DNA of 64,000 bases, from positions 372,001 to 436,000 of the forward strand of contig NZ_JAGE01000002.1 in assembly GCF_000526495.1 (NCBI RefSeq). Direction: 5' to 3'. Below are positions 9,327 to 18,600 of this stretch, one piece after another. The notes below the pieces were generated by a model. It was not told where the DNA came from. It was given only the letters and a program-made list of their open reading frames with translations, and did no database searches. Source of the DNA: Ruminiclostridium josui JCM 17888. GTDB lineage: Bacteria > Bacillota > Clostridia > Acetivibrionales > DSM-1351. Within the stretch, counting starts at the first letter, position 1, and every line of letters begins with the position of its first letter. The position numbers were made by a program, and so were the translations under genes.

Positions 9327-10850
9327 ATGGGTAAAATTAATTTAGCATCTACTACTGTTGTAAGTCGTGAACAGCGCCTTGGTACCATTATTAGCTGGGA
9401 AGGCGATGCTCTAAAACTGGTAGAGGAATCAGGATATTCTGTTCCCGGTTGCACCGGTAAAAAAGGCAACGGTTGTAAGCTTTGCGAAATAAATGGACCT
9501 TTTACACAAGGCTCTGTTTGCAGTGAACAAATGGTGGAATGCCAGGCTGGAAATGTGCGAGGTGCCGTACTGATTCAACATTCTCCTATTGGTTGTGCAG
9601 TGAGCCAAACAATCTATAACTCAATATATCGTAATGGTCTTGCTATGAGGGGACTTCCTGTTGAAAATCTTAAAATAGTTTCTACAAACTTGATAGAAGG
9701 TGATATGGTTTTCGGAGGTATTGGAAAGCTTGAACAGACACTGAACGATGTATGGGAAAGATACAAGCCAAATGCTATTTTTATTGGAACAGCCTGTGCT
9801 ACAGGAATTATCGGTGATGATATTGACAGCGTTGCATCGGAGTATAAAGAGAAGTTTGGAATTCCCGTAATTCCACTACATTGTGAGGGTTTCCGCTCAA
9901 AACATTGGAGCACAGGATTTGATGCTACTCAACACGGTATTTTAAGGGATATAGTACGGAAGAATCCCAAGAAGCAAGAAGATTTAGTGAATGTAATCAA
10001 TCTTTGGGGTTCTGATGTATTTACGCCAATGCTTAAAGAACTTAATTTACGGGTGAACTATGTTGTAGATTTGGCCACTGTTGAGGATTTGGCACAAATG
10101 TCTGAGGCTGCTTTGACAGTTGGCTTTTGCAACACCCTTTCCTCGTATTTGGCCCAGGGACTAGAACAGAATTTTGGTGTTCCGGAATTAAAAGCTCCTC
10201 AACCTTATGGATTTGCCGGAACTGATGCCTGGCTTAGGGGTATAGCAAAAATCACACATCGTGAGGAGCTTTGTGAGGCCTACATAAAAAAAGAACATGA
10301 ACGTGTAACACCAAAAATTGAAGAGTTAAAGAAAAAACTGAAGGGTGTAAAAGGATATGTTGCAACAGGTTCTGCATATTCTCATGGACTGATTTCAGTA
10401 TTGAGAGAGTTGGGGGTTGAAGTAAACGGTTCATTGGTTTTCCACCACGATCCTATCTATGACAGTGAAGATCCTATACAAGACTCTTTGGCTTTTCTTG
10501 TTAATAACTATGGGAATGTGGAAAATTTCAGTGTTAGTAATAGACAACCATATCAGCTATATGCCTTACTGAAAAAAGTTAAGCCTGACTTTTTATTAAT
10601 AAGACATAACGGGTTGGCACCTCTTGCATCACGTCTTGGTATTCCTGCTGCTCCCCTTGGAGACGAACATATTGCAGTAGGTTATGAAGGTATTGTAAAC
10701 TTGGGGGAAGCAATACTAGCTATTTTAAAAAGAAAGAAATTTCATGAAGATTTGTCACAGCATATTAAGCTACCTTATACAAAATGGTGGCTAAGTCAAG
10801 ATGATCCATATATCCTTGCTAAAAACCCGGAAATTATATATCAGGACTAA
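9327..10850 (+). CDS. Nitrogenase component-1-like protein, alpha/E type
   Basis: A 507-residue protein of the NifD/NifE/BchN superfamily. A Cys-rich N-terminal stretch (GCTGKKGNGCKLC, then SVCSEQMVEC) is followed by HSPIGCAV and TACATGIIGDDID, which align with the three P-cluster cysteine regions of NifD. FCNTLSSYL followed by FGVPEL matches the region of the NifD cofactor cysteine, and GDEHIAVGYEG matches that of the cofactor histidine. Metal-cluster binding is therefore likely. A GGAGGAG site precedes the ATG. The beta-type partner follows in the same operon; nifH and nifB are absent here. Candidates are a NifE-like scaffold or the catalytic subunit of a nitrogenase-like reductase such as methylthio-alkane reductase. 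The neighbouring sulfur genes favour the latter but do not prove it. Confidence 0.82.
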   Translation: MGKINLASTTVVSREQRLGTIISWEGDALKLVEESGYSVPGCTGKKGNGCKLCEINGPFTQGSVCSEQMVECQAGNVRGAVLIQHSPIGCAVSQTIYNSIYRNGLAMRGLPVENLKIVSTNLIEGDMVFGGIGKLEQTLNDVWERYKPNAIFIGTACATGIIGDDIDSVASEYKEKFGIPVIPLHCEGFRSKHWSTGFDATQHGILRDIVRKNPKKQEDLVNVINLWGSDVFTPMLKELNLRVNYVVDLATVEDLAQMSEAALTVGFCNTLSSYLAQGLEQNFGVPELKAPQPYGFAGTDAWLRGIAKITHREELCEAYIKKEHERVTPKIEELKKKLKGVKGYVATGSAYSHGLISVLRELGVEVNGSLVFHHDPIYDSEDPIQDSLAFLVNNYGNVENFSVSNRQPYQLYALLKKVKPDFLLIRHNGLAPLASRLGIPAAPLGDEHIAVGYEGIVNLGEAILAILKRKKFHEDLSQHIKLPYTKWWLSQDDPYILAKNPEIIYQD

Positions 10851-10865
10851 TTTGGGAGGTAGAAA

Positions 10866-12221
10866 ATGTCACATATTCAAAATTCTTACGAAAATCAGAA
10901 AACAAATTCTATAAGCCGACCACGTTATGGTTGTGCAATCGGTGCTATGTATACTGCAAGTGCAATTCCGGGAGTAGTTCCAATTACTCATTGCGGCCCG
11001 GGTTGTGCAGATAAGCAATATGTAAGTCTTGCTTTTTACAACGGGTTTCAGGGAGGCGGCTATGGTGGCGGAGCTGTTCCACCCAGTCTTAATGCTTCAG
11101 AAAATGAAGTGGTATTTGGAGGAAATGAAAGGCTTAAAGAGCTGATACAGGCTTCAATAAAAGTAATTGATGCAGATTTGTTTGTAGTACTTACAGGGTG
11201 TATACCTGACCTTGTTGGTGATGATGTACCGTCGGTTGTATCAAAATATCAAGAAAAAGGTGTTCCAATTGTTTACGCTGAAACAGGCGGTTTTAAAGGC
11301 AATAACTATACAGGTCATGAACTGGTTACAAAGGCAATTATTGACCAATATGTGGGTGAGTACAAAGGTGAAAAGAAAAAGAATGTAGTTAATGTTTGGA
11401 CGGAAATTCCATATCAAAATCCATTTTGGAGGGGGGATCTGGCTGAAATCAAACGTATTCTTGAAGGAATAGGCCTTGAAGTTAATATTTTATTTGGACA
11501 TGAATCAAAAGGTGTTAAAGAATGGAAAGAAATACCCAAGGCTCAGTTTAATCTTGTAGTATCAACTTGGCTGGGACTTAGTACAGCAGAGCACCTTGAG
11601 AAAAAATACGGTCAGCCGTTTTTACATATACCTGTAATACCAATTGGTGCCAAAGCAACATCTGAGTTCTTACGCAAAGTCTCGGATTTTGCTGGATTAA
11701 ATCAGGAAAAGACAGAACAATTCATACAAGAGGAAGAGAAACTTTATTATAAATATTTGGAAGATTTCTCAGACTTTTATGCAGAATATTGGTGGGGGGT
11801 TCCATCAAAATTTGCTGTTGTGGGTGAAAGCAGCTATAATCTGGCCATTTCAAAATTTCTTGTAAATCAGCTTGGGTTGATTCCGGTTAAGCAAATTATA
11901 ACTGAGAATCCTCCTGAAGAGCATAAGGATAATATTAGAAAAGAATTTGAAAACATTGCAGATGATGTCAGTGTATCACCTCTTTTTTTGGAGGATGGTT
12001 ATTTGATTGAGCAAGCACTTATTAATTCGGAAGAAAAGCCCGCTATTATTTTAGGAACAACCTGGGATAGAGATGCTGCTAAGCAGCTTGGAGGGAATAT
12101 TGTTGAAATTGGATTCCCGTCATCTTATGAGGTGATTTTGTCAAGAGCAAACGTCGGATATAGAGGTGCACTGTCCTTGATTGAAAAAATATTTACTATT
12201 GCCATCAGTGCAAGTGCTTAA
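10866..12221 (+). CDS. Nitrogenase component-1-like protein, beta/N type
   Basis: A 451-residue partner of the upstream protein, starting 15 bases after it behind TTGGGAGGTAG. It is shorter than NifK and lacks the long NifK N-terminus. Cysteines occur in RPRYGCAIGAM, ITHCGPGCADKQ and VLTGCIPDLVGDDV, matching the beta-side P-cluster region (the last is the NifK/NifN-like Cys before GDD). It probably forms a heterotetramer with the alpha-type protein. Without nifH in the window, the electron-donating Fe protein must come from elsewhere in the genome. The specific reaction cannot be read from sequence. Confidence 0.8.
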   Translation: MSHIQNSYENQKTNSISRPRYGCAIGAMYTASAIPGVVPITHCGPGCADKQYVSLAFYNGFQGGGYGGGAVPPSLNASENEVVFGGNERLKELIQASIKVIDADLFVVLTGCIPDLVGDDVPSVVSKYQEKGVPIVYAETGGFKGNNYTGHELVTKAIIDQYVGEYKGEKKKNVVNVWTEIPYQNPFWRGDLAEIKRILEGIGLEVNILFGHESKGVKEWKEIPKAQFNLVVSTWLGLSTAEHLEKKYGQPFLHIPVIPIGAKATSEFLRKVSDFAGLNQEKTEQFIQEEEKLYYKYLEDFSDFYAEYWWGVPSKFAVVGESSYNLAISKFLVNQLGLIPVKQIITENPPEEHKDNIRKEFENIADDVSVSPLFLEDGYLIEQALINSEEKPAIILGTTWDRDAAKQLGGNIVEIGFPSSYEVILSRANVGYRGALSLIEKIFTIAISASA

Positions 12222-12253
12222 TATTTTGATAAAAAGGCTTATGATAAATTAAA

Positions 12254-12313
12254 AAATTATTGCCAGATTTAATAAAAATAATGCATAAAACTATAATAAT
12301 CTGGCAATAATTT
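12254..12313. terminator. Long inverted repeat between convergent genes
   Basis: AAATTATTGCCAGATT (12254-12269) and AATCTGGCAATAATTT (12298-12313) are a perfect 16-bp inverted repeat with a 28-base A/T-rich spacer. It lies between the nitrogenase-like operon and the convergent flavodoxin gene, so a two-way terminator is the likely function. Confidence 0.5.
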
Positions 12314-12335
12314 GAAAATACATAGCCATTAGTAA

Positions 12336-12905
12336 TTAAAGCAATCTGGCTATTTTATTCAATTTGTTTATTGTATTTGGTGGTATCTTATTCAATGATT
12401 TTGTTCCTGGTAAAGCAACTACTCCGCCTATTTTTATACCGCCAGCTTTGAAAATTTCCTCTACTGATCTAACTAATCCACTGCTTTGCTTGAAAACAAC
12501 ATTCCATGGAAATGCGGTTGAACAAGTTGTTATAATAAATCCTTTTTTACCTTTCAGCCTACCGATAGGGTAGCCTCGTTTAGATTCTTCCATAAACAGG
12601 AAGACATTTCTGTCAAATAGTATTTTTAGATTTCCTGGCATATTTGCCCAATAAGTTGGTGATGCCACAATTATGTTATCTGCTTCTTTAATTTTTTCTC
12701 CTACAATATGTGCATCATCAGTTGGTAAAACACACTTGTCAAGACTTCTACATTTCATACAACCTACACATGGTTTCAAGGTGAGCTCATTTATATTAAC
12801 AATTTCGTAAGAAGATTTATCAGTTATATTATTTGCTATAATTGAGACCATATTAGAGATATTACCTTTAGTCCGAGGACTTGCATTTAAAATAATCGTT
12901 TTCAT
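12336..12905 (-). CDS. NAD(P)H-dependent FMN reductase / flavodoxin-family protein
   Basis: A 189-residue flavodoxin-fold protein. The N-terminus ILNASPRTKGNISNM is the FMN-phosphate loop, and ASPTYWANMPGNLKILFDR is the isoalloxazine-binding loop typical of iron-sulfur-flavoprotein-like reductases. A CVGCMKC...C cluster near residues 46-57 matches the cysteine motif of that group and may bind an iron-sulfur cluster. It begins with an AGGAGGGTAAC-type site on the minus strand. It converges on the nitrogenase-like operon and shares no transcript with it. The electron acceptor is unknown. Confidence 0.82.
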   Translation of the reverse strand: MKTIILNASPRTKGNISNMVSIIANNITDKSSYEIVNINELTLKPCVGCMKCRSLDKCVLPTDDAHIVGEKIKEADNIIVASPTYWANMPGNLKILFDRNVFLFMEESKRGYPIGRLKGKKGFIITTCSTAFPWNVVFKQSSGLVRSVEEIFKAGGIKIGGVVALPGTKSLNKIPPNTINKLNKIARLL

Positions 12906-12967
12906 GTTACCCTCCTATTTAACTTATACTTTTGACACATACTAATTATTACCAATACTGTAACTGA

Positions 12968-13702
12968 TTAACTTTTTCGCAAACTACTATTTGAATTCTT
13001 AAGAAAATTCTTAGCTAATCCCAAATACCATATTGGTCCTAGAATAGAACCTCCTATACCAGCAAAAATAGGCATTACAGACATTTCAAAGTCGGATATT
13101 CTAAGAACGGTTTCTGTAATTGAAAAAATCATTGTAAATATAAGAAAAGTGCCTGACAAGATGCCAATTATATTAATTCCTCGAGATAAAAGGCCTTTTC
13201 TTAGTGCAACTACCGAAACACCAATAACGTAGAATCCAAAGAAACCAAAACGCCATATGAAATTTTCGTCAGTATATTTCAGAACTTCATTCATGTTAAT
13301 CATTGCTTTGAGATTTTCCAATTGGTTCTCATTATAAAACTTTAAACAATTATTTATAAAAGAAATATCCCTAACCCAATCAATTGTATGAAGAATTGCG
13401 CTGATTAGTCCTATAGCAGTCAGAACCTTTACAAAAAGATAGTCTGAATCTTGGGATTTGGATATGTAATTACCATATGCTATAAAAATCATTATATTCA
13501 TTAAACCAGTTAATGAAAAGAGTATTCTCCATAAATATCCCAAAGAAGGATTTTTAAAAAGTTCAAGATAGTATTCTACTCCTGATTTTTGCTCTGATGG
13601 ATCAAAACCTATGCAAATTCCTATAACAATATAGAATACAGCGGCTATAATAGCTAATATTCCTGATACTCGGAAAAAGGTTTTTTGGTTAGTTGGAATC
13701 AT
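12968..13702 (-). CDS. Multi-pass membrane protein of unknown function (DUF4386-like)
   Basis: A 244-residue protein with about six hydrophobic helices, beginning FFRVSGILAIIAAVFYIVIGI. Topology and opening resemble the DUF4386 group of clostridial and bacillar membrane proteins. No catalytic motif is visible. It is transcribed away from the operator-rich region at 13904-13998 and reads toward the flavodoxin gene 62 bases downstream, so the two may share a message. A function cannot be assigned. Confidence 0.65.
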   Translation of the reverse strand: MIPTNQKTFFRVSGILAIIAAVFYIVIGICIGFDPSEQKSGVEYYLELFKNPSLGYLWRILFSLTGLMNIMIFIAYGNYISKSQDSDYLFVKVLTAIGLISAILHTIDWVRDISFINNCLKFYNENQLENLKAMINMNEVLKYTDENFIWRFGFFGFYVIGVSVVALRKGLLSRGINIIGILSGTFLIFTMIFSITETVLRISDFEMSVMPIFAGIGGSILGPIWYLGLAKNFLKNSNSSLRKS

Positions 13703-13903
13703 AAATAATTCTCCTATTCTAACTTTTTATTGTCAATATAGAAAAATAATACAAATACATGATAGCATTTAAATGGTTTCATGTAAATATTTATATTATT
13801 TTAATGTTTTATGGTATAAAAGCTAATGAAAGGTACAAAAAATGTAGGAATATACAAAAATATATAAAAATTGCAACATTGTTAAATAAAATTAATACAT
13901 ATA

Positions 13904-13932
13904 TTGACAATATTTGCAGTTATAATTACAAT
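13904..13932 (+). promoter_or_regulatory. Promoter of the PKS / oxoamine synthase operon
   Basis: TTGACA at 13904-13909 and TACAAT at 13927-13932 are separated by 17 bases. The -10 box lies inside the palindrome TTACAATTGTAA (13926-13937), so a bound regulator would block the promoter. Confidence 0.7.
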
Positions 13933-13998
13933 TGTAAATAATTATAGCAGTTACAATTACCGTTGTAAATAATCTTGTTTGCAATTATTTACAACTGC
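13916..13998 (+). repeat. Operator array: two 31-bp tandem repeats and one inverted copy
   Basis: Units at 13916-13946 and 13947-13977 both begin GCAGTTA, contain TTGTAAATAAT, and match along most of their 31 bases. A third, inverted copy (GCAATTATTTACAACTGC) fills 13981-13998. The first contains the perfect palindrome TTACAATTGTAA, and the second TTACAA-6-TTGTAA. The array runs from the -10 box to just before the ribosome site of the FAD oxidoreductase. This is the layout of a cooperative repressor, perhaps TetR- or MarR-like. No regulator gene lies next to it. Confidence 0.65.
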
Positions 13999-14014
13999 GA
14001 AAAGGGGTATTGTT

Positions 14015-15532
14015 ATGCCGAGTGATTATGATGTAATTATAATAGGGGCTGGGCTTGGTGGCTTGGTATGTGGGGCAAAATTATGTAAAGAAGGCAAAAA
14101 GGTCCTTATTTTAGAGCAACATGGATTACCAGGAGGGTATGCGACAACATTCAAGCGAAAAGACTTTACTTTTGAAGCGAGTTTACATGAAATGGATGGG
14201 CTCAATGATTCAGACACAAAAAAAGAAATTTTTGAGGATTTGGGCATTTATGAAAATGTTGAACTTATTAAAGTAAAAGAGTTATACAGGTTCTATAATA
14301 AAAGAGTTGATTTTGTTTTACCAGACAACAGAGAAGAAGCTATTAAAGTTTTATCGGATAAATTTCCGGATGAGCGAAATAGAATAACTAAATTCTTCAA
14401 AGTTCTTCAAAAAACTGCTGAAGAAATAAATGTATATTCAAGTATTCAGGCTCAGGGTGGAAGAATTAATTATCTTTTGTTTCCCATTAAGTTTCCATAT
14501 CTTATGAAATATGGGAATAAAACTTTAGGAAAAGTCCTTGATTCCATAATCAAAAATGAAGATTTGAAATTAATCTTATTGGGCAATATTCATTATTTCG
14601 CAGAAGATCCATATAGTATGGCTTTTAGCTATTATAGTATAGGTCAGGATCAATATTTTTGCGGTGCACATTACTTTAAAAACGGGAGTCAGTCTCTAGC
14701 GGACTATTTAGCTAAATTTATATCAAATCATGGTGGAGAAATCCTATATAATCATCTGGCTAAAAAAATTATTGTTGAAAATAAAAAGGCAGTTGGAGTT
14801 CAGGCTGTTAATCTAAGCCTAAATAATAAAAATCAAACCTTCAAAGGAAAGTACATTGTTGCAAATGCAGCATTGCCAAATGTTATTAATAACATGCTTG
14901 ATGTTGATGGAATAGAAACTTTCAGAAATAAGATTTCAAAGTTAAAACCTTCAATGTCTGCATTTTGTATTTATTTTGGATTTAACAAGGACTTGGCTGA
15001 ATTAGGCTGCAATAATTATACTACCATAATTTTAGATGAAAAGATTAAAAACCAAAAGCAAATATTAGTACCTTCTGATGATTATAATTCAAAAATGATA
15101 ATTTTTGTAAACTATAGTCATTTAAATACTAATTTAGCTCCAGAAGGAAAATCAGTTGGTTCAATGTTTGTTCCAGACTTTATTGACAACTGGCAGAATT
15201 TAAGCAATGAAGAGTATAAGCTTAAAAAGGAAGAATTAGTCCATTTATACCTTGATAAATTGGATAAAATGTACCCAGGAATCAAAGAAAGTGTTGAATA
15301 CTATGAAGCAAGTACTCCCAAAACATTTGAAAGATATACTTTAAATCCTGGTGGTAGTATTTACGGTTATGCCCAACTGCCTTCCCAAGCGGGTGATAAT
15401 CGATTAAATGCAAAACTAAGTATTCCTGTCGATAATCTTTATTTTTCTTCTGCTTGGGTATTACCTGGTGGTGGCTTTACAGGAACAATGATTAGCGGTT
15501 GGATATGTGCGTATGAGATTTTGGGTAATTAA
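14015..15532 (+). CDS. Phytoene-desaturase-like FAD oxidoreductase
   Basis: A 505-residue flavoprotein of the CrtI/RetSat-like amine oxidase superfamily. The N-terminal dinucleotide fold is DVIIIGAGLGGLVCGAKL with the following acidic residue in LILEQHGLPGGYATTF. The C-terminus has the family's FAD-contact sequence (SSAWVLPGGGFTGTMISG). The ATG at 14015 is chosen because AAAGGGG precedes it; the in-frame codons further upstream lie in the operator array. It is the first gene of the PKS operon. Enzymes of this group add, remove or move double bonds in polyenes, so it probably modifies the polyketide chain. It could act as desaturase, saturase or isomerase. Confidence 0.85.
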   Translation: MPSDYDVIIIGAGLGGLVCGAKLCKEGKKVLILEQHGLPGGYATTFKRKDFTFEASLHEMDGLNDSDTKKEIFEDLGIYENVELIKVKELYRFYNKRVDFVLPDNREEAIKVLSDKFPDERNRITKFFKVLQKTAEEINVYSSIQAQGGRINYLLFPIKFPYLMKYGNKTLGKVLDSIIKNEDLKLILLGNIHYFAEDPYSMAFSYYSIGQDQYFCGAHYFKNGSQSLADYLAKFISNHGGEILYNHLAKKIIVENKKAVGVQAVNLSLNNKNQTFKGKYIVANAALPNVINNMLDVDGIETFRNKISKLKPSMSAFCIYFGFNKDLAELGCNNYTTIILDEKIKNQKQILVPSDDYNSKMIIFVNYSHLNTNLAPEGKSVGSMFVPDFIDNWQNLSNEEYKLKKEELVHLYLDKLDKMYPGIKESVEYYEASTPKTFERYTLNPGGSIYGYAQLPSQAGDNRLNAKLSIPVDNLYFSSAWVLPGGGFTGTMISGWICAYEILGN

Positions 15533-15657
15533 AAAGTTAAAAATTCCAATATATTACATAGCGGTGCGGAATGTTATGCATAAAAATATACCTCAATTCA
15601 TTATTCCGTTTGCTTGAGTACATGAAAAATAAATACTTAGGGGGTAATAAGAATAGT

Positions 15658-18600
15658 ATGTCAAAGAATAGTCTAGAAAACGAAAAGATTGCTATTATTG
15701 GAATGGGCTGTAGATTGCCTGGGGGAATCAATAACCCTGATGATTTCTGGAATTTTATGATGGAGGGCAAAACAGCAATAGTAGATGTACCGAAAGACAG
15801 ATGGGATGTTAAAAAGTTCTATAGTGAAAACAAAGAAATGCCAGGAAAAATGTACGTAAAAAAAGGTGGATTTCTTGATGCCAAAATAGATCATTTTGAT
15901 CCGCTATTTTTTGGTATTTCTCCTAGAGAGGCAGTAAGTATGGATCCTCAACAAAGGGTATTGCTGGAGGTTGTCTGGGAAGCATTTGAAGATGCAGGAA
16001 TTGATGCAACCAGTATGATAGGTTCAAATACTGGCGTATTTGTCGGAGGATTTACTCTTGATGGTATGCTTAATCAGATGAGTGCACTGAACCGAGAAAT
16101 GGCGGGCCCTTTTACTGCTGCTAGTTCAACTATGACTATGATTTCAAACAGAATATCTCATTTATACGATTTTCGTGGACCTAGTGTTTCTATGGATACA
16201 GCCTGCTCATCGTCACTTGTGGCATTTCATTTTGGTTGTCGCTCTCTCCAAAATAAAGATTGTGATGTAGCAGTAGTAGGTGGAGTAAATATTATGCTTC
16301 GTCCTGAATACCCAATTGCAATGTGTAAAGCTGGGTTACTATCTCCTGACGGTTATTCAAAGAGTTTTGACGAACGTGCTAACGGATATGGACGTGGCGA
16401 AGGAGCCGGAATATTAATATTAAAGCCACTTTCAAAGGCTTTGGCTGATGGAAACTACATTTATGCTACAGTTAAGGAAACTGGTGTTAACCAGGATGGT
16501 CATACTACAACAGGAATATCTGTTCCAAATCCTGATGCTCAAGTTGAATTAATGAAAAAAGTATTAGAAAATGCAAAGCTTTCTCCAAAGCATATATCAT
16601 ATGTAGAAGCTCACGGAACAGGTACTGCTAAGGGAGACCCTATAGAAGTTAAATCCATAGGTACTGTTTATGGACAAGGCCGTTCAGATGATGAGAGATG
16701 TATTGTAGGTTCTGTAAAGGCAAATGTTGGACATACTGAAGGAGCTTCTGGAATTACGGCATTAATCAAGTTGGCACTTTGTATTAAAAATCGAAAGATT
16801 CCCCCTCAAGCTAATTTGATAAACATTAATCCTGAGCTACACTTAGATGAACTTGGGTTAAAACTTCCTCTTGAGGCGTGTGATTTGCCAGGGAAAAAAG
16901 GTGAGACATACGTTGCTGTAAATTCATTTGGATATGGGGGTACAAATGCCCACGCGATTCTTCAGGATTATGCTACTTGTAATGAGAATAATATATCGAA
17001 AACAGCCGATGAAGAGGAATTTTCAAACCCATATATGCTTTTCTTATCAGGTCGTGCTGAAGGTGCGTTAAAAGAAACTGCCCAAAGGTATGCGGAGTTT
17101 TTGAAGGCCAATAAGTCGAATTCTTTGAGAGACATCTGCTTCAGTTCATTACATCACAGAGCTCAACATAAATATAGAATAGCTTTAATAGGAGATAGTT
17201 GTGAAGAGCTGATTAGTCAATTAGAATCATTTAAAAATGGTGAAAAGGATGCTCAAATTATTAAGGGGAACTTTTCAGAAAAGAAAGAGCCTGTTTTCAT
17301 TTTCACTGGAATGGGACCTCAATGGTGGGCGATGGGTCGAGAATTACTACAAAAAGAGCCTGTCTTTTTAAAAACAGCAAAAGAGATAGATGAAATTTTC
17401 AAAAAGTATGCAGGATGGTCAATACTTGAGGAAATGATGGCAGACGAAGAGAATTCGAAGATGAGTGATACGATGGTTGCCCAGCCGGCAAACTTTTTAA
17501 TTCAGGCATGCCTGCTTCATTTATATGAATCATGGGGAATAAAGCCAGCAGCTGTTGTGGGACATAGTGTAGGAGAAGTATCATCTTCATATGCCGCAGG
17601 CGTGCTGACCATGGAGGAAGCTGTATTTGTAAGTTATCATAGGAGTAGAATTCAGAAAAAAGCTGCCGGAAAAGGTGGAATGCTTGCAGTAGGAATGAAT
17701 GAAGTAGAAGCAAATGCTATGATTGAAATGCTGGAAGAACCTGTTTCTATAGCAGCAATTAATAGTGATACATCAATTACTCTCTCTGGTGATATGGAAG
17801 GTCTGAAAAAGATTTCTGAAAAGCTTGAAGTAAAAGGTATCTTTAATAGGATGTTAAAGGTTGAAGTTCCATATCATAGTTCTTTTATGGAAGAATTTAA
17901 AGATGAAGTATTGGATGTTTTTTCAAAACTAAAACCTAAGACTCCTACTATACCTCTTTATTCAACTGTTACTGGTCTACAAGTTAATGATATTTCCTAT
18001 GACGCAGAATATTGGTTTGATAACATGAGAGGAAGTGTATTGTTTGCGAAAGCTATGAAAACAATGCTAAACGATGGATATTCTCTATTCCTTGAAGTTG
18101 GTCCTCATCCAGTATTATCAACATCAATTAGGGAAATTGTAACATCATTAGGGATAAAGGCAACTAATTTGATGTCTTTAAGACGTAGCCAACCAGAATA
18201 TGCTACTTTCTTGAGTTCAATATGTAATCTTTATGTGGCGGGATGTGACATTAATGCTACTAAGTATTTTGGCAATAGTGCCCAATATGTGAAACTGCCG
18301 CTTTATCCTTGGCAAAGAGAAAGTTATTGGATAGAATCAGAAGATTCTTTGGATGATCGTCTTGGAAATATAGAACACCCGCTTTTGGGAAGGAAGATAG
18401 CAGCACCACAGGATACATGGGAAAGTAGCATAACGGAGCAGTATTTGCCATTCCTACCTGACCATGTGGTAGAAGATCTAATTGTTCTTCCAGCTGCTTC
18501 ATATGTTGAGACTAGTCTAGCTGTAAGCAGTTACATATTAAAAGATGAAAGAAAAGGACATGTACTTGAAGATATTAATTTTAAGAAGGCATTGGTAATA

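Noticed and set aside
10252-10434. Minus-strand ORFs inside the large genes (this one and many like it)
   Set aside because: They are antisense shadows of well-supported genes, without ribosome sites or recognisable domains.
9327-12221. Standard nitrogen-fixation (nif) operon
   Set aside because: nifH, nifB, nifV and sigma-54 signals are absent, and the beta-type protein is too short for NifK.
13759-13941. A 60-residue ORF in the region before the FAD oxidoreductase
   Set aside because: A/T-rich, no ribosome site, and it runs over the promoter and first operator repeat, so it is almost certainly chance.
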